A stretch of DNA of 64,000 bases from assembly GCF_003044185.1 (NCBI RefSeq), contig NZ_PYYB01000001.1, positions 496,001 to 560,000 on the forward strand. Reading direction: 5' to 3'. The translations under genes were made by a program, and so were the position numbers. Source of the stretch: Paraconexibacter algicola. Lineage in GTDB: Bacteria; Actinomycetota; Thermoleophilia; Solirubrobacterales; Solirubrobacteraceae. Of this stretch, positions 41,419 to 50,025 are shown piece after piece. The notes under the pieces were generated by a model. The model worked only from the letters and a program-made list of their open reading frames with translations, did no database searches and was not told where the DNA came from. Positions within the stretch are counted from its first letter, which is position 1. Every line of letters starts with the position of its first letter.

Positions 41419-43380
41419 TCACGCGGGCATGTTGCGGTTCCACTCGATCCAGCCGACGCCCTGGCGTCCGTCCTCCGTGCGCAGGCGGGCGAGCGCGCGA
41501 GGGAACTCGGCGCGACGTCCGTCGTCGGCGGTGAAGAGCACGGCGCCGAAGCCGACGGGCTCGACGTCCACGACGGGCCCGTCGGCCTGGTGCTCCAGGC
41601 GGGCGCCGGTGGCGAGGCCGTCGTCGGCGAACGTGGCGGACATCTGCAGGCCGGTGAGCTCGTGGACGTCGCCGTCGCGCTGGACGTAGCCGATCCCCAT
41701 GCCGGGGATCGTGGGGACGCCGACGGCGTGGGTGCGCGTGCCGTCGTCGAGGTGGAAGCCGCTCCACATCCAGTCGCTGGCGAACCAGTCGCGGGAGCCC
41801 CACGAGTGGTCGCGCTGCCCGGGGCCGTCGAACGCGATCTCGGTGTCGTCGACGCGGATGGTGCCGGTGACGCGGCAGGGGATCTCGTAGCGGGTGGCGC
41901 CGCGCCACTGGTAGGGGACGGCGTCGGTCTCCCAGACGAGGTCGAACGCGACGTCGACCGGCTCGCCGGTCTCGCCGCGCAGCGGGCCGCTGTGGTCGGC
42001 GAAGGCGGCGGCTCGGCCGTCGAGGGTCACACGGAACCGCTTCAGCGGCTCCTCGCAGACCTGGGTGAGCGTCACGCCGTCGGCGCTCACGGACTGCTCA
42101 CGGTCGTCGGCGGGCGGGAGCGGCCCGGTGGGCAGGGCCACCATGATGGCGGGCCGGCCCTCGCGGACGATGCTCGCGATGACGTGCGTGTGGCCGCCGT
42201 TGACGACCCGGCCGATCCGCGCGTAGACGCCGACGGTCCCGTCGGCGCTGGCGGCGTCGAAGTACCAGGACTCGCTCCAGGTGGCCTCTGGTCCGGGCTC
42301 GTGGCAGCCCTCGTCGGCGGCGTCGGGCACGAGCGCGGTGAGCGCTCCCGGCTCGGGCAGCAGGTCGAGGGAGCCGAGGTCGAGGACCTGCTGGGCGTTG
42401 CGTCGCAGCCAGGTCATGAACATCTCGTCCCCGCGCTCGGTCTGCTCGACGACCATCGCGGCGACGACGGTCATCAGCAGTCCGCCGAACGCCTGGCGGC
42501 GGTACTCCTCCCAGCACAGCTCCCACGACAGGGCGCGGACGCCGTGGGCGAGCAGCTCGTCGTGGTAGAGCCGCACGAGCTCCTCCTCGTGCGCGCGCCG
42601 GACGTCGGCGTCGAACGCGCCGGCGAGGAAGTAGGAGACGTCGTAGAGCGCGGGCCCCCACTGCAGCGTCTGCCAGTCCACGACGGTGCAGCGGTCGGCG
42701 GAGAAGAGGAGGTTGTCGAGCCGGTAGTCGCCGTGCACGAGCCCGAGCGGCGGGCGACGGTCGGCGAACCACGCGTCGATCACGGGCACGAAGCGCTCGA
42801 GCACCTCGGCGTGCTCGGGCGCGACGCGGTCGCCGTAGCGCTCGAGGAATCCGGGGAGCAGCGCCCCGGCGAGCTGCTGGGTGAGCGGGTTGGGGACGTT
42901 GAGGAAGTCGAGCGTGCCGACGTGCAGGTCGCCCATGACGGGGGCGTGCACGCGGGCGAGGGTGCGCAGCGCGAGCCGCGCCTCCTCGACGCTGCAGCCG
43001 CGGATCTGGTCGCCCTGCTCGGCGCCGACGATGTCCTCCAGCACGAGCGTGAACCAGCCCTCGTCCTCGTCGTAGACCGCGAGGTGGCAGCCGGGCACGG
43101 CCCCGGTCGCACGGTCGGCGAGGTGCGCGTAGAAGGAGATCTCCCGCCGGTACGCGCCGAGCCCGACGCCGGTGGCGCGACTGTTCGCGTCGGTGGCGGC
43201 GAGCTTCACCACGACGGTCTCCCCCTCCCCGAACGTGACGCGGAAGCTGCCGCTCATCTGCCCGGTGCCGATCGGGACGATCGAGGCGATCTCGACCTCC
43301 CGCTGCAGCACGGCGCTGAGCCAGTCGGAGGTGACGTCGTCGACGGTCTTGGCGACAGGAACGGGGATCTGACTCGACAT
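41419..43380 (-). CDS. Aminoglycoside-phosphotransferase-like kinase fused to a DUF7064-like domain
   Basis: A 653-residue fusion. Residues about 20-345 are an APH/EcKinase-like small-molecule kinase with ATP-binding VVVKLAA, catalytic HGDYRLDN and metal-binding VVDWQTLQWGPA. Residues about 365-650 resemble the beta-rich DUF7064/CrtC-like lipocalin domain (RDHSWGSRDWFASDWMW). Both families are often neighbours in actinobacteria, in lipid or steroid contexts. The substrate is unknown; antibiotic resistance should not be assumed. ATG at 43380 follows TAGGGT by 8 bases (leaderless type). Confidence 0.8.
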   Translation of the reverse strand: MSSQIPVPVAKTVDDVTSDWLSAVLQREVEIASIVPIGTGQMSGSFRVTFGEGETVVVKLAATDANSRATGVGLGAYRREISFYAHLADRATGAVPGCHLAVYDEDEGWFTLVLEDIVGAEQGDQIRGCSVEEARLALRTLARVHAPVMGDLHVGTLDFLNVPNPLTQQLAGALLPGFLERYGDRVAPEHAEVLERFVPVIDAWFADRRPPLGLVHGDYRLDNLLFSADRCTVVDWQTLQWGPALYDVSYFLAGAFDADVRRAHEEELVRLYHDELLAHGVRALSWELCWEEYRRQAFGGLLMTVVAAMVVEQTERGDEMFMTWLRRNAQQVLDLGSLDLLPEPGALTALVPDAADEGCHEPGPEATWSESWYFDAASADGTVGVYARIGRVVNGGHTHVIASIVREGRPAIMVALPTGPLPPADDREQSVSADGVTLTQVCEEPLKRFRVTLDGRAAAFADHSGPLRGETGEPVDVAFDLVWETDAVPYQWRGATRYEIPCRVTGTIRVDDTEIAFDGPGQRDHSWGSRDWFASDWMWSGFHLDDGTRTHAVGVPTIPGMGIGYVQRDGDVHELTGLQMSATFADDGLATGARLEHQADGPVVDVEPVGFGAVLFTADDGRRAEFPRALARLRTEDGRQGVGWIEWNRNMPA

Positions 43381-43422
43381 GGTGTCGAACCCTACGCGGC
43401 CGCACGCGGCGGCGGGCGATCT

Positions 43423-44058
43423 TCACCGCGCGACGTAGATCCGTCGCGCGATCTCCGCGCCGACGAACGAGACGAGCACGAGCACGACGACGCCGGCGAT
43501 CGCGGCCGGGGAGGACGGATCGTCCAGCGACGCGCCGATCGCCGTGTAGGAGAACGCGCGGGGCGCGGCGCCGATCGCGGTCCCGAGCGCGATCTGCCAG
43601 ACCGCGACGCCGAGGACCCCGAACGCGTAGTTCATCGGGGCGTCGGGCACGGCGGGCAGCAGCCGCTGGAGCACGACGGCGCCGAAGCCGTGCCGTTCGA
43701 GCAGCCGTTCGGCGCGCGCGAGTCGCTCGCCGCCGAGGTCGACCGCGCCCTCGCGGCCGACGTGCCGGGCGACGAGCAGCGCGCAGACCGCGCTGAGGAC
43801 GGAGGCGCTGAGCGTGACGATCGTGCCGACCGCGGTGCCGAACAGCAGGCCCGACACCCCGGCGAGCACCGGTCCGGGCACGAGCAGCAGGCCGAGCAGC
43901 GCCGAGATCGGCACGTAGGCGACCGGGGCGAACGGGCCGAACGCGTCGACCCAGCCGCGCACGTCCTCCTTCGTCACGACGTCGAAGCCCCAGAACGCCG
44001 CGAAGCCGGCGAGGAGCGCGACGACGAGGATCGCGAGGCGCGCGCGGGGTCCGATCAC
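43423..44058 (-). CDS. TVP38/TMEM64-family membrane protein
   Basis: A 211-residue DedA/SNARE-associated family (VTT domain) protein with about five hydrophobic segments, the motif FGPFAPVAYVPISALLGLLL, and GLLFGTAVGTIVTLSASVL. The family handles lipid scrambling or transport; the bacterial role is not settled. GTG at 44058 is used. It lies 42 bases from the kinase fusion on the same strand. Confidence 0.8.
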   Translation of the reverse strand: MIGPRARLAILVVALLAGFAAFWGFDVVTKEDVRGWVDAFGPFAPVAYVPISALLGLLLVPGPVLAGVSGLLFGTAVGTIVTLSASVLSAVCALLVARHVGREGAVDLGGERLARAERLLERHGFGAVVLQRLLPAVPDAPMNYAFGVLGVAVWQIALGTAIGAAPRAFSYTAIGASLDDPSSPAAIAGVVVLVLVSFVGAEIARRIYVAR

Positions 44059-44121
44059 TCCGGGAGACGGTAGCGGGCCGCCGTCACCGCACCGTCACGC
44101 CCGGCACCGGTCCGGAACGCG

Positions 44122-44148
44122 GAAAGCCCCGCGGGCAGCAGGGCTTTC
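44122..44148 (-). terminator. Terminator after tRNA-Ser(GCT)
   Basis: 8-bp stem GAAAGCCC / GGGCTTTC with an 11-base loop, 8 bases downstream of the tRNA 3' end on the minus strand. Confidence 0.6.
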
Positions 44149-44155
44149 GGAAGAG

Positions 44156-44245
44156 CGGAGAGGGAGGGATTCGAACCCTCGATAGAGGTATCACCCCTAT
44201 ACCCACTTAGCAGGCGGGCGCCTTCAGCCACTCGGCCACCTCTCC
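44156..44245 (-). tRNA. tRNA-Ser (anticodon GCT)
   Basis: Minus-strand 90-nt tRNA with acceptor GGAGAGG/CCTCTCC, long variable arm (GTGGGTATAGGGGTGATACC), anticodon loop CTGCTAA and T-loop TTCGAAT. The long extra arm is typical of class II tRNA-Ser. CCA is not encoded. Confidence 0.95.
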
Positions 44246-44324
44246 GTGTCCGCGGAAGTGTATCCGCGCCGCGTCGCGCGCGTGGTCCTCGTCGTGGCGG
44301 CGCGCCGGCGCTACCGTGGCGCCC

Positions 44325-44602
44325 ATGCCCGATCCGGCCGTGCGTGCGGAGGACCGCTGGCCGCTGAGCGCGGCGGCGAGCGCGGTGCTCGCCGACCCGC
44401 GCGTCACGGCGCGGACCGTGGTCGCCCTGACGCCGCAGGACTGCGGCTTCCCCACCGTCAAGGGCAAGCGGTACAACATCAAGGCCGACCGAGCACAAAG
44501 CGCAAGCCCCAGGGCTGCACCTGCAAGCGCTACGGCGCCGAGACCAAGCTGAAGTTCCGCTGCGCCCGCGGCATCGAGAACTTCTTCGCGATCAAGCGTT
44601 GA
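44325..44602 (+). pseudogene. Frameshifted small cysteine-rich protein gene
   Basis: Two overlapping frames read as one protein. The first, from ATG 44325, gives PQDCGFPTVKGKRYNIKAD; the second continues STKRKPQGCTCKRYGAETK, then LKFRCARGIENFFAIKR to a TGA at 44600-44602. They are joined by a -1 shift near 44490. A TACCGT box 7 bases before the ATG supports real transcription. The stop overlaps the TTG of the following membrane gene. A sequencing error, a mutation or a true frameshift site cannot be separated. No classical slippery heptamer is visible. Confidence 0.5.
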
Positions 44603-46065
44603 CCCGGACCCCCCACCGCCGCACCACGCTCGCCGCCCTCGCGGCGGGCGCCCTCCTGATCCTCGGCCCGCCCGCCGCCGCGCACGCGCACGGGCTCGTG
44701 CAGCGCAACGACCTGCCGATCCCCGAGTGGCTGTTCGGATGGGGCGCGGCGGTCGTCCTCGTGGTCTCCTTCGTGGCGCTCGCCGTGCTCTGGCAGCAGC
44801 CGCGCTACGAGCGGCGCGGCGCCGCGTCGGACGCGCCGACGGCGTGGCGGCCTGTCCCGGGACCGGTCGGTCGCGCGCTCGGCGCCCCCGCGCTCGACAC
44901 CGCCGCCCAGGTGCTCGGGACGTTCCTGTTCGCGGTCGTCCTGTGGGCGGCGCTCGCGGGCACCGACACGCCGCAGGCCAACCTCTCCCCCACGTTCATC
45001 TTCGTGGTCTTCTGGGTCGGGCTCGTGTTCGCGAGCGTCCTCCTGGGGGACGTCTTCCACGCGCTCAACCCGTGGCGCGCGATCGGGCGCGCGACGGGCT
45101 GGCTCCTCGCCCGCGCGCGGGGCGGCCGCCTCCGCGCGCCGCGCGCGTACCCGCAGCGGCTCGGGCGCTGGCCGGCCGCGGCCGGGCTGCTGGGCTTCAC
45201 CTGGCTGGAGCTCGCCGAGAGCGGCGGCGAGCACCCGCGCACGCTCGCGACGGCGACGATCGTCTACAGCGCGATCACGTTCGCCGGGATGGCGGTCTAC
45301 GGGGTGCGGCCGTGGATCCGGCACGGGGAGGCGTTCAGCGTCTACTTCGGGCTGTTCGCCCGGCTCTCGCCGCTGGAGGTCCGCGACGGGCGCCTGGGGA
45401 CCCGGCGGCCGCTGGAGGGCCTCACCCGCCTGGACGTCGTGCCCGGAACCGTCGGCGTCGTCTGCGTGATGATCGGGACGGTCACGTACGACGGCCTCTC
45501 CAGCGGGTCCCTGTGGAAGGACGCGCAGAGGCTGCTCGACGGGCTGTGGGAGCCGCTGGGGCTGAGCGTCGTGACGGGCCTGAAGGCGTCGGCGACCGTC
45601 GGGCTCGTCGTCTGCGTGCTGCTCGTCGCCGCGTTCTACCGGCTCGGCATCGTCGGGATGCGCAGCGTCGGCGGGGGCTTCGACGCGGACCGCCTCTCGC
45701 GCGCGTTCGTGCACACGCTCGTCCCGATCGCCGTCGTCTACGTGGCGGCGCACTACCTGACGCTGCTGGCCTTCCAGGGGCAGGCGACGGTGTACCTGGC
45801 GTCCGACCCGCTCGGGCAGGGCTGGGACCTGTTCGGCACCGCCACGTCCACGATCGACTACTGGCTGGGGCAGAACCTCGCCTGGTACCTGCAGGTCGGG
45901 TTCGTGGTGCTCGGGCACATGGCCGGGCTCGCGCTCGCGCACGACCGCGCGCTCGTCCTCTACGGGGACGCCCGGCGCGCCGCACGGTCCCAGTACTGGA
46001 TGCTGTCGGTCATGGTGGGCTTCACGACCCTCGCGCTGTGGCTGCTGGCACAGGCGGGCGCATGA
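44599..46065 (+). CDS. Polytopic membrane protein
   Basis: A 488-residue protein with a cleavable-looking N-terminal signal (about 1-32) and about 10 further hydrophobic helices. Conserved-looking stretches are VFASVLLGDVFHALNPWRAI and AVYGVRPWIRHGEAFSVYFG. Related actinobacterial proteins are sometimes labelled fenitrothion hydrolase, which I would not accept as a function from sequence alone. The TTG start overlaps the preceding TGA (TTGA), and its stop overlaps the next lipoprotein gene (ATGA), so the three form one translational unit. Confidence 0.75.
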   Translation: MTRTPHRRTTLAALAAGALLILGPPAAAHAHGLVQRNDLPIPEWLFGWGAAVVLVVSFVALAVLWQQPRYERRGAASDAPTAWRPVPGPVGRALGAPALDTAAQVLGTFLFAVVLWAALAGTDTPQANLSPTFIFVVFWVGLVFASVLLGDVFHALNPWRAIGRATGWLLARARGGRLRAPRAYPQRLGRWPAAAGLLGFTWLELAESGGEHPRTLATATIVYSAITFAGMAVYGVRPWIRHGEAFSVYFGLFARLSPLEVRDGRLGTRRPLEGLTRLDVVPGTVGVVCVMIGTVTYDGLSSGSLWKDAQRLLDGLWEPLGLSVVTGLKASATVGLVVCVLLVAAFYRLGIVGMRSVGGGFDADRLSRAFVHTLVPIAVVYVAAHYLTLLAFQGQATVYLASDPLGQGWDLFGTATSTIDYWLGQNLAWYLQVGFVVLGHMAGLALAHDRALVLYGDARRAARSQYWMLSVMVGFTTLALWLLAQAGA

Positions 46066-47024
46066 CCGGGCGCGCGCGCACGGCCGCCGTGCTGCTGGCG
46101 GGCGCGACGCTCGCCGCGACGGGCGCGGGCTGCGGCTCGGACCGGCTGGCGGGCTCCAAGGGCGGCGCGGCGCCGCGCGAGGCGAAGACCCGCTCGGACC
46201 GGCTCGTGGACTTCCGCAAGCAGCCCCCGTACGTCAACAGCCTCGGCTTCGACCCGAAGTCCGACGACCTGCTGCTGACCACCAACCGCGGCTTCTTCCG
46301 CATCGCCCGCGACGGCTCGCGGATCACGAAGATCGCGGGCACCGTGAAGGCCGGGCAGCGCACCGCGCCGGTCGGGGAGTTCCTCGCGTTCCTGGAGGTC
46401 GACGGGGGCCGCCGGCTGATCGGCTCGGGGCACCCGGACTCCACCGCGCTGCCGAACTTCCTCGGGTTCATCGAGTCGTTCGACGGCGGCCGCTCCTGGA
46501 CGGTCCTCGCCCGGCTCGGGGAGGCGGACCTCCACAAGCTCGTGCTGCGCCACGACAAGCTCTACGCGTTCGACGCGGTGCTCGGCGCGATGCTGATCAG
46601 CGACGACGAGGGCAAGACCTTCGAGGAGTTCTTCACGCCGCGCGGCCTGGTGATCGACTTCGTCGTCGACCCTCAGGACGCAGACACGATCGTCGCCTCG
46701 ACCGAGGACCAGCTCTACCGCTCCACCGACGGCGGCCAGACGTGGCGGGCGCTGCTCAGCGGCACCGGCATCCGGATGGAGTGGCCGGAGCGCGGCGGCA
46801 TCGTCCGCGCCGACAAGGACGGCACGATCCAGCGGTCGACCGACCGGGGCGGCACGTGGACGCGCATCGGGCGCGTGCAGGGCGAGCCGTACAAGCTCAT
46901 CGAGGACCGTGACGGGCAGCTGCTGATGGCGCTCTCCGACGGCGCGATCCTCGAGTCCGCCGACGGCGGCGCGACCTGGCGCGACCTCTTCCGGCCCGAG
47001 CGCACCGCCCCGCCGACCACCTGA
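46062..47024 (+). CDS. Lipoprotein with BNR/sortilin-like beta-propeller
   Basis: A 320-residue predicted lipoprotein (lipobox around TGAGC, Cys near 24). Residues 40-315 form a propeller with BNR/Asp-box repeats: SFDGGRSWTVLA, SDDEGKTFEEFF, STDGGQTWRALL, STDRGGTWTRIG and SADGGATWRDLF. This resembles the F510_1955 glycosyl-hydrolase-like/exo-sialidase-fold family, but no catalytic set is evident. It probably acts on the outer membrane face together with the preceding membrane protein (coupled by ATGA overlap). Confidence 0.8.
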   Translation: MTGRARTAAVLLAGATLAATGAGCGSDRLAGSKGGAAPREAKTRSDRLVDFRKQPPYVNSLGFDPKSDDLLLTTNRGFFRIARDGSRITKIAGTVKAGQRTAPVGEFLAFLEVDGGRRLIGSGHPDSTALPNFLGFIESFDGGRSWTVLARLGEADLHKLVLRHDKLYAFDAVLGAMLISDDEGKTFEEFFTPRGLVIDFVVDPQDADTIVASTEDQLYRSTDGGQTWRALLSGTGIRMEWPERGGIVRADKDGTIQRSTDRGGTWTRIGRVQGEPYKLIEDRDGQLLMALSDGAILESADGGATWRDLFRPERTAPPTT

Positions 47025-47039
47025 GCGGCCGCCCGCCGA

Positions 47040-47055
47040 TGTGCGTCGACGCACA
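47040..47055 (+). promoter_or_regulatory. Perfect 16-bp palindrome TGTGCGTCGACGCACA
   Basis: A complete palindrome 15 bases after the lipoprotein stop and 34 bases before the next ATG. It may be a hairpin terminator of the upstream operon or an operator of the lipase-like gene; it precedes the TAGCCT -10-like box at 47078-47083. Confidence 0.4.
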
Positions 47056-47089
47056 CCGGATCCGTCATCGATCGGTGTAGCCTGCGGCG

Positions 47090-48394
47090 ATGCCGTCGCC
47101 GTCCCCGTCGAACCTGCCGGTCCCGCACGACACGGCCGGCCCGCTCGCCCGGCGCGGCGAGCCGGACCTCACCCGCCAGCAGGAGCTGCGCGCGCTCGGC
47201 GACCTCGGGGCGTTCGGGCTGGAGCTCGTCACCGACCGCGTCGAGGAGCTCCACCACGCAATCTCCCGCCGGTCGTTCGACGCGACCGGCCCGGTCTCCG
47301 ACCCGATCCGCGCCGTGCACGACGCGGTCAGCGCCGCGGTGTACGGCAGCGTGCGGTTCGCGACCGGCACGGCGGCGCGCGGGGTCGCCGCGGCCGTCGC
47401 GCGCTTCACACCCGACGACGCGGAGCCGCTGACCGAGACGCCCGCCGGCTCGGTGGCGCGCTCGGCGATCAACGGCCTGCTCGGCGACCTCCTCGAGGAG
47501 GAGAAGAGCCCGCTGGCGATCCCGATGGCCGTGCGCCTCGCGGGCCGCGACGTCCCGCCGACGCGCACCCTGCTCGCCGAGGCGTACCCGCGCGCGACGC
47601 CGCGGATCGTCGTGCTGATCCACGGGCTCGGCGAGAACGAGGGCGTGTGGTGGTGGCGCGCCCGCAAGGCCGGCCTGGGTCCCGTGATCCCGATGAGCGA
47701 GCGGCTGCACCGCGAGCTCGGCTTCACGGCGGTGCACGTCCGCTACAACACCGGCCTGCGGATCAGCGAGAACGGCGCCCGCCTCGCCACCCTGCTGAAC
47801 GCGCTCACCGACGCGTGGCCGGTCGACGTGTCCGAGGTCGCGCTCGTCGGCCACTCGATGGGCGGGCTCGTCGCCCGCGCCGCGCTGCGCGCCGGCGACC
47901 TCGGCGGCCACCCGTGGGTCGAGCGCGTCGAGCACATCGTCGGCCTCGGCACCCCCCACCACGGGGCGCCGCTGGAGAAGGGCGTCAACCTCGCCTCGTA
48001 CGCGCTGCGCAGCGTCCCGGAGGCCGCGCCGATCGCCTCGGTCCTCGACACCCGCTCCGTCGGGATCAAGGACCTCGCGTTCGGGGTCATCGCGGAGGAG
48101 CACTGGCGCGACCGCGACGGCGGCGCGCTGCTGGCCGACTACCGCGAGGCGATCACGCTGCCCGACCACGTGACGCTGCACGCGATCAGCGCGACGCTCG
48201 CGACCGATCCGCGCCACGCGATCAGCACCGCGTTCGGCGACATCCTCGTGCGGCTCGACAGCGCGTCGGGCGACCACCGCAAGCACGGGCTGGGGATCAA
48301 GGACGAGCACCGCGCGACGATCGGCGGGCTGACGCACTTCGACCTGCCGAGCGATCCGCAGGTCTACCGCCTCGTGCGCGACTGGCTGCGCTGA
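47090..48394 (+). CDS. Alpha/beta-hydrolase (PGAP1/lipase-like)
   Basis: A 434-residue cytoplasmic hydrolase: oxyanion part VVLIHGLGENEGVWWW, nucleophile elbow GHSMGG, then GTPHHGAPLEKG as in PGAP1-like and triacylglycerol lipases. The last His lies in GGLTHFDLPSD. The N-terminal 170 residues are helical and unlike typical lipases. No signal peptide. ATG follows TAGCCT by 6 bases without a ribosome site (leaderless type). The substrate is unknown. Confidence 0.82.
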   Translation: MPSPSPSNLPVPHDTAGPLARRGEPDLTRQQELRALGDLGAFGLELVTDRVEELHHAISRRSFDATGPVSDPIRAVHDAVSAAVYGSVRFATGTAARGVAAAVARFTPDDAEPLTETPAGSVARSAINGLLGDLLEEEKSPLAIPMAVRLAGRDVPPTRTLLAEAYPRATPRIVVLIHGLGENEGVWWWRARKAGLGPVIPMSERLHRELGFTAVHVRYNTGLRISENGARLATLLNALTDAWPVDVSEVALVGHSMGGLVARAALRAGDLGGHPWVERVEHIVGLGTPHHGAPLEKGVNLASYALRSVPEAAPIASVLDTRSVGIKDLAFGVIAEEHWRDRDGGALLADYREAITLPDHVTLHAISATLATDPRHAISTAFGDILVRLDSASGDHRKHGLGIKDEHRATIGGLTHFDLPSDPQVYRLVRDWLR

Positions 48395-48400
48395 GCCCGC

Positions 48401-48733
48401 TCAGGGCCGGCGGCGCAGCAGCGTCACGAACCGGTCCGCCTCGGTGATCGTGGTGCGCACGAGCTTCCAGTCGATCTCCTTGTAGGAGCGCTCGCCGTGC
48501 AGGACCTCGTGGCAGGACGTCAGCACCTGGCGCAGCTGGACCTCGTGGTGGGCGAGCCGCTCGAGCGCCGCCCCGGTCCGCGCGCCCCCCTGCCTCGCGT
48601 CGAGCGTGCGGTCGCGCGCGTTCTGCAGGCGCTCCATCACGACGGTCGCGCGCTCCCCCTGACGGTTGGCGGCCCGCAGCCCGAGCCCCCGGACCTCCTG
48701 CCCGCATCCGTCGTAGCAGCGCACGGTGCGCAC
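48401..48733 (-). CDS. Small hypothetical protein
   Basis: A 110-residue basic helical protein. It has two cysteines near the N-terminus (CYDGC), a central helix ALERLAHHEVQLRQVLTSCH and a C-terminal WKLVRTTITEADRFVTLL. No family recognised. It is convergent with the hydrolase gene (6 bases between stops). The GTG start at 48733 is weakly supported. Confidence 0.45.
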   Translation of the reverse strand: MRTVRCYDGCGQEVRGLGLRAANRQGERATVVMERLQNARDRTLDARQGGARTGAALERLAHHEVQLRQVLTSCHEVLHGERSYKEIDWKLVRTTITEADRFVTLLRRRP

Positions 48734-48766
48734 CTTCGCAGTTCCGCGACTACCCTGTGGTCCGCT

Positions 48767-48853
48767 GGAGAGGTGGCAGAGCGGTTGAATGCACCGGTCT
48801 TGAAAACCGGAGTCGTCGCAAGGCGATCGCGGGTTCGAATCCCGCCCTCTCCG
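48767..48853 (+). tRNA. tRNA-Ser (anticodon TGA)
   Basis: Plus-strand 87-nt tRNA with acceptor GGAGAGG/CCTCTCC, anticodon loop CTTGAAA, long variable arm and T-loop TTCGAAT. CCA is not encoded. It lies just before the acyltransferase gene and 2 kb from serS. Confidence 0.95.
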
Positions 48854-48855
48854 CT

Positions 48856-49563
48856 CTACCGCGCCGCGTCGAGCGCCCCGTACTGCTTGCGCACCTGCGC
48901 GAAGATCGCGCGGGCGGCGTCGAGCGCCTCGTCGCGCGTGGGCTCCTCGACGCGGTCGAAGCGCAGCGGCGCGCCGTAGCTGACGGTGATGCGCGGCAGG
49001 CGGCCGCGACGCCAGCCGCGCACGTCCTTGGAGCCGTGGATCGCGACCGGCACGACCGGCACGCCGGACTCGAGCGCCAGCCGGCCGATGCCGGCCTTCG
49101 GCTCCCCCAGGCCGCCGCTGCGCGACCGGCCACCCTCCGCGTACATGCCGACGCAGCCGCCGCGGTCGAGGATCGAGTGGGCGGTGACGAACGCCTCGTC
49201 GTCCTTCTCGCCACGCCGGACGGGGAAGTGGCCGGCCACGCGGAACACGTACGACAGCACGGGCTGCCCGCCGAAGAACTGCGACTTCGCCATGAAGCGG
49301 ATCTGCCGGCGCAGGTACACGCCGCAGAAGAAGTGGTCCATGTTGGAGAAGTGGTTCGGGGCGAGGATGAACCCGCCGTGCGCGGGCACGTTCTGCCGGC
49401 CGATCGCCCGCGTGCGGTACAGCAGCAGCGCCACCGGGGTCAGCAGCACCCGCGCGGCCGCGTACGTCCAGCCCGGCTCGTGCGTGCGCGCCCAGGCGTG
49501 GAACGGCGCGAGCGCGTCCGCGGCCCGCTCGTCACGGTAGACCTGCTCCTTGATCTCGGGCAC
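48856..49563 (-). CDS. 1-acyl-glycerol-3-phosphate acyltransferase family
   Basis: A 235-residue PlsC-family acyltransferase with the H-x4-D motif (NHFSNMD, H71/D76), the substrate-binding EGGRSRSG motif in the position of FPEGTRS, and a final LESGVPVVPVAIHG block. It transfers acyl chains to lysophosphatidate or a related acceptor at the inner membrane. GTG at 49563 is 6 bases after TAGGGT, a leaderless pattern. Acyl-donor specificity is not inferable. Confidence 0.82.
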   Translation of the reverse strand: MPEIKEQVYRDERAADALAPFHAWARTHEPGWTYAAARVLLTPVALLLYRTRAIGRQNVPAHGGFILAPNHFSNMDHFFCGVYLRRQIRFMAKSQFFGGQPVLSYVFRVAGHFPVRRGEKDDEAFVTAHSILDRGGCVGMYAEGGRSRSGGLGEPKAGIGRLALESGVPVVPVAIHGSKDVRGWRRGRLPRITVSYGAPLRFDRVEEPTRDEALDAARAIFAQVRKQYGALDAAR

Positions 49564-49590
49564 GAGCCGACCCTATCCGCGCCGCCCGTC

Positions 49591-49965
49591 TCAGTGCGCG
49601 GGTTCGTGCCGCAGCGTCTCGCCCTCGCGCAGGCCGACCCGGGCGGCGGTGCCGGCGGGCAGCTCGACGACGGTGCGCGCGCCGCGGCACGACGCCGTGC
49701 GCCACGGGGCGAGGTCCGCCACGATCCGCACGACACGGTCGTCCCGGTCCAGGAACACGGCGTCGATCGGGTAGCCCATGAAGAACATGTGGATCGAGGC
49801 CGCGGGCCGGATCCACAGGCCGGCGTCGGCGGCCAGCTCGCGGCCGAGCAGGCCACGCAGGCGCGTCCACGGGGTCTGGGCGACCGCGCAGCGCGCCACC
49901 ACGATCGTGCCGTCGGGACGACGCAGGTCGACCTGGGCGGGGAGCCGGGAGCGGGAGCGGCGCAC
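49591..49965 (-). CDS. DUF192 protein
   Basis: A 124-residue DUF192 member with the family block RLRGLLGRELAADAGLWIRP and AASIHMFFMGYPIDAVFLDRD, and the closing VVELPAGTAARVGLREG. The family is small and beta-rich; its role is unknown. GTG at 49965 is chosen because the family domain starts about 10 residues in. No signal peptide, unlike many members that are exported. Confidence 0.78.
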   Translation of the reverse strand: MRRSRSRLPAQVDLRRPDGTIVVARCAVAQTPWTRLRGLLGRELAADAGLWIRPAASIHMFFMGYPIDAVFLDRDDRVVRIVADLAPWRTASCRGARTVVELPAGTAARVGLREGETLRHEPAH

Positions 49966-50025
49966 CCGGCAAGGATCGCGCACGTCCGGCCGGACGGGGC
50001 GGGATGGCGCGTACGATCCCGGTGG

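Noticed and set aside
41419-43380. Aminoglycoside-resistance gene
   Set aside because: The kinase motifs are generic to APH/EcKinase folds and the fused lipid-type domain points to another substrate.
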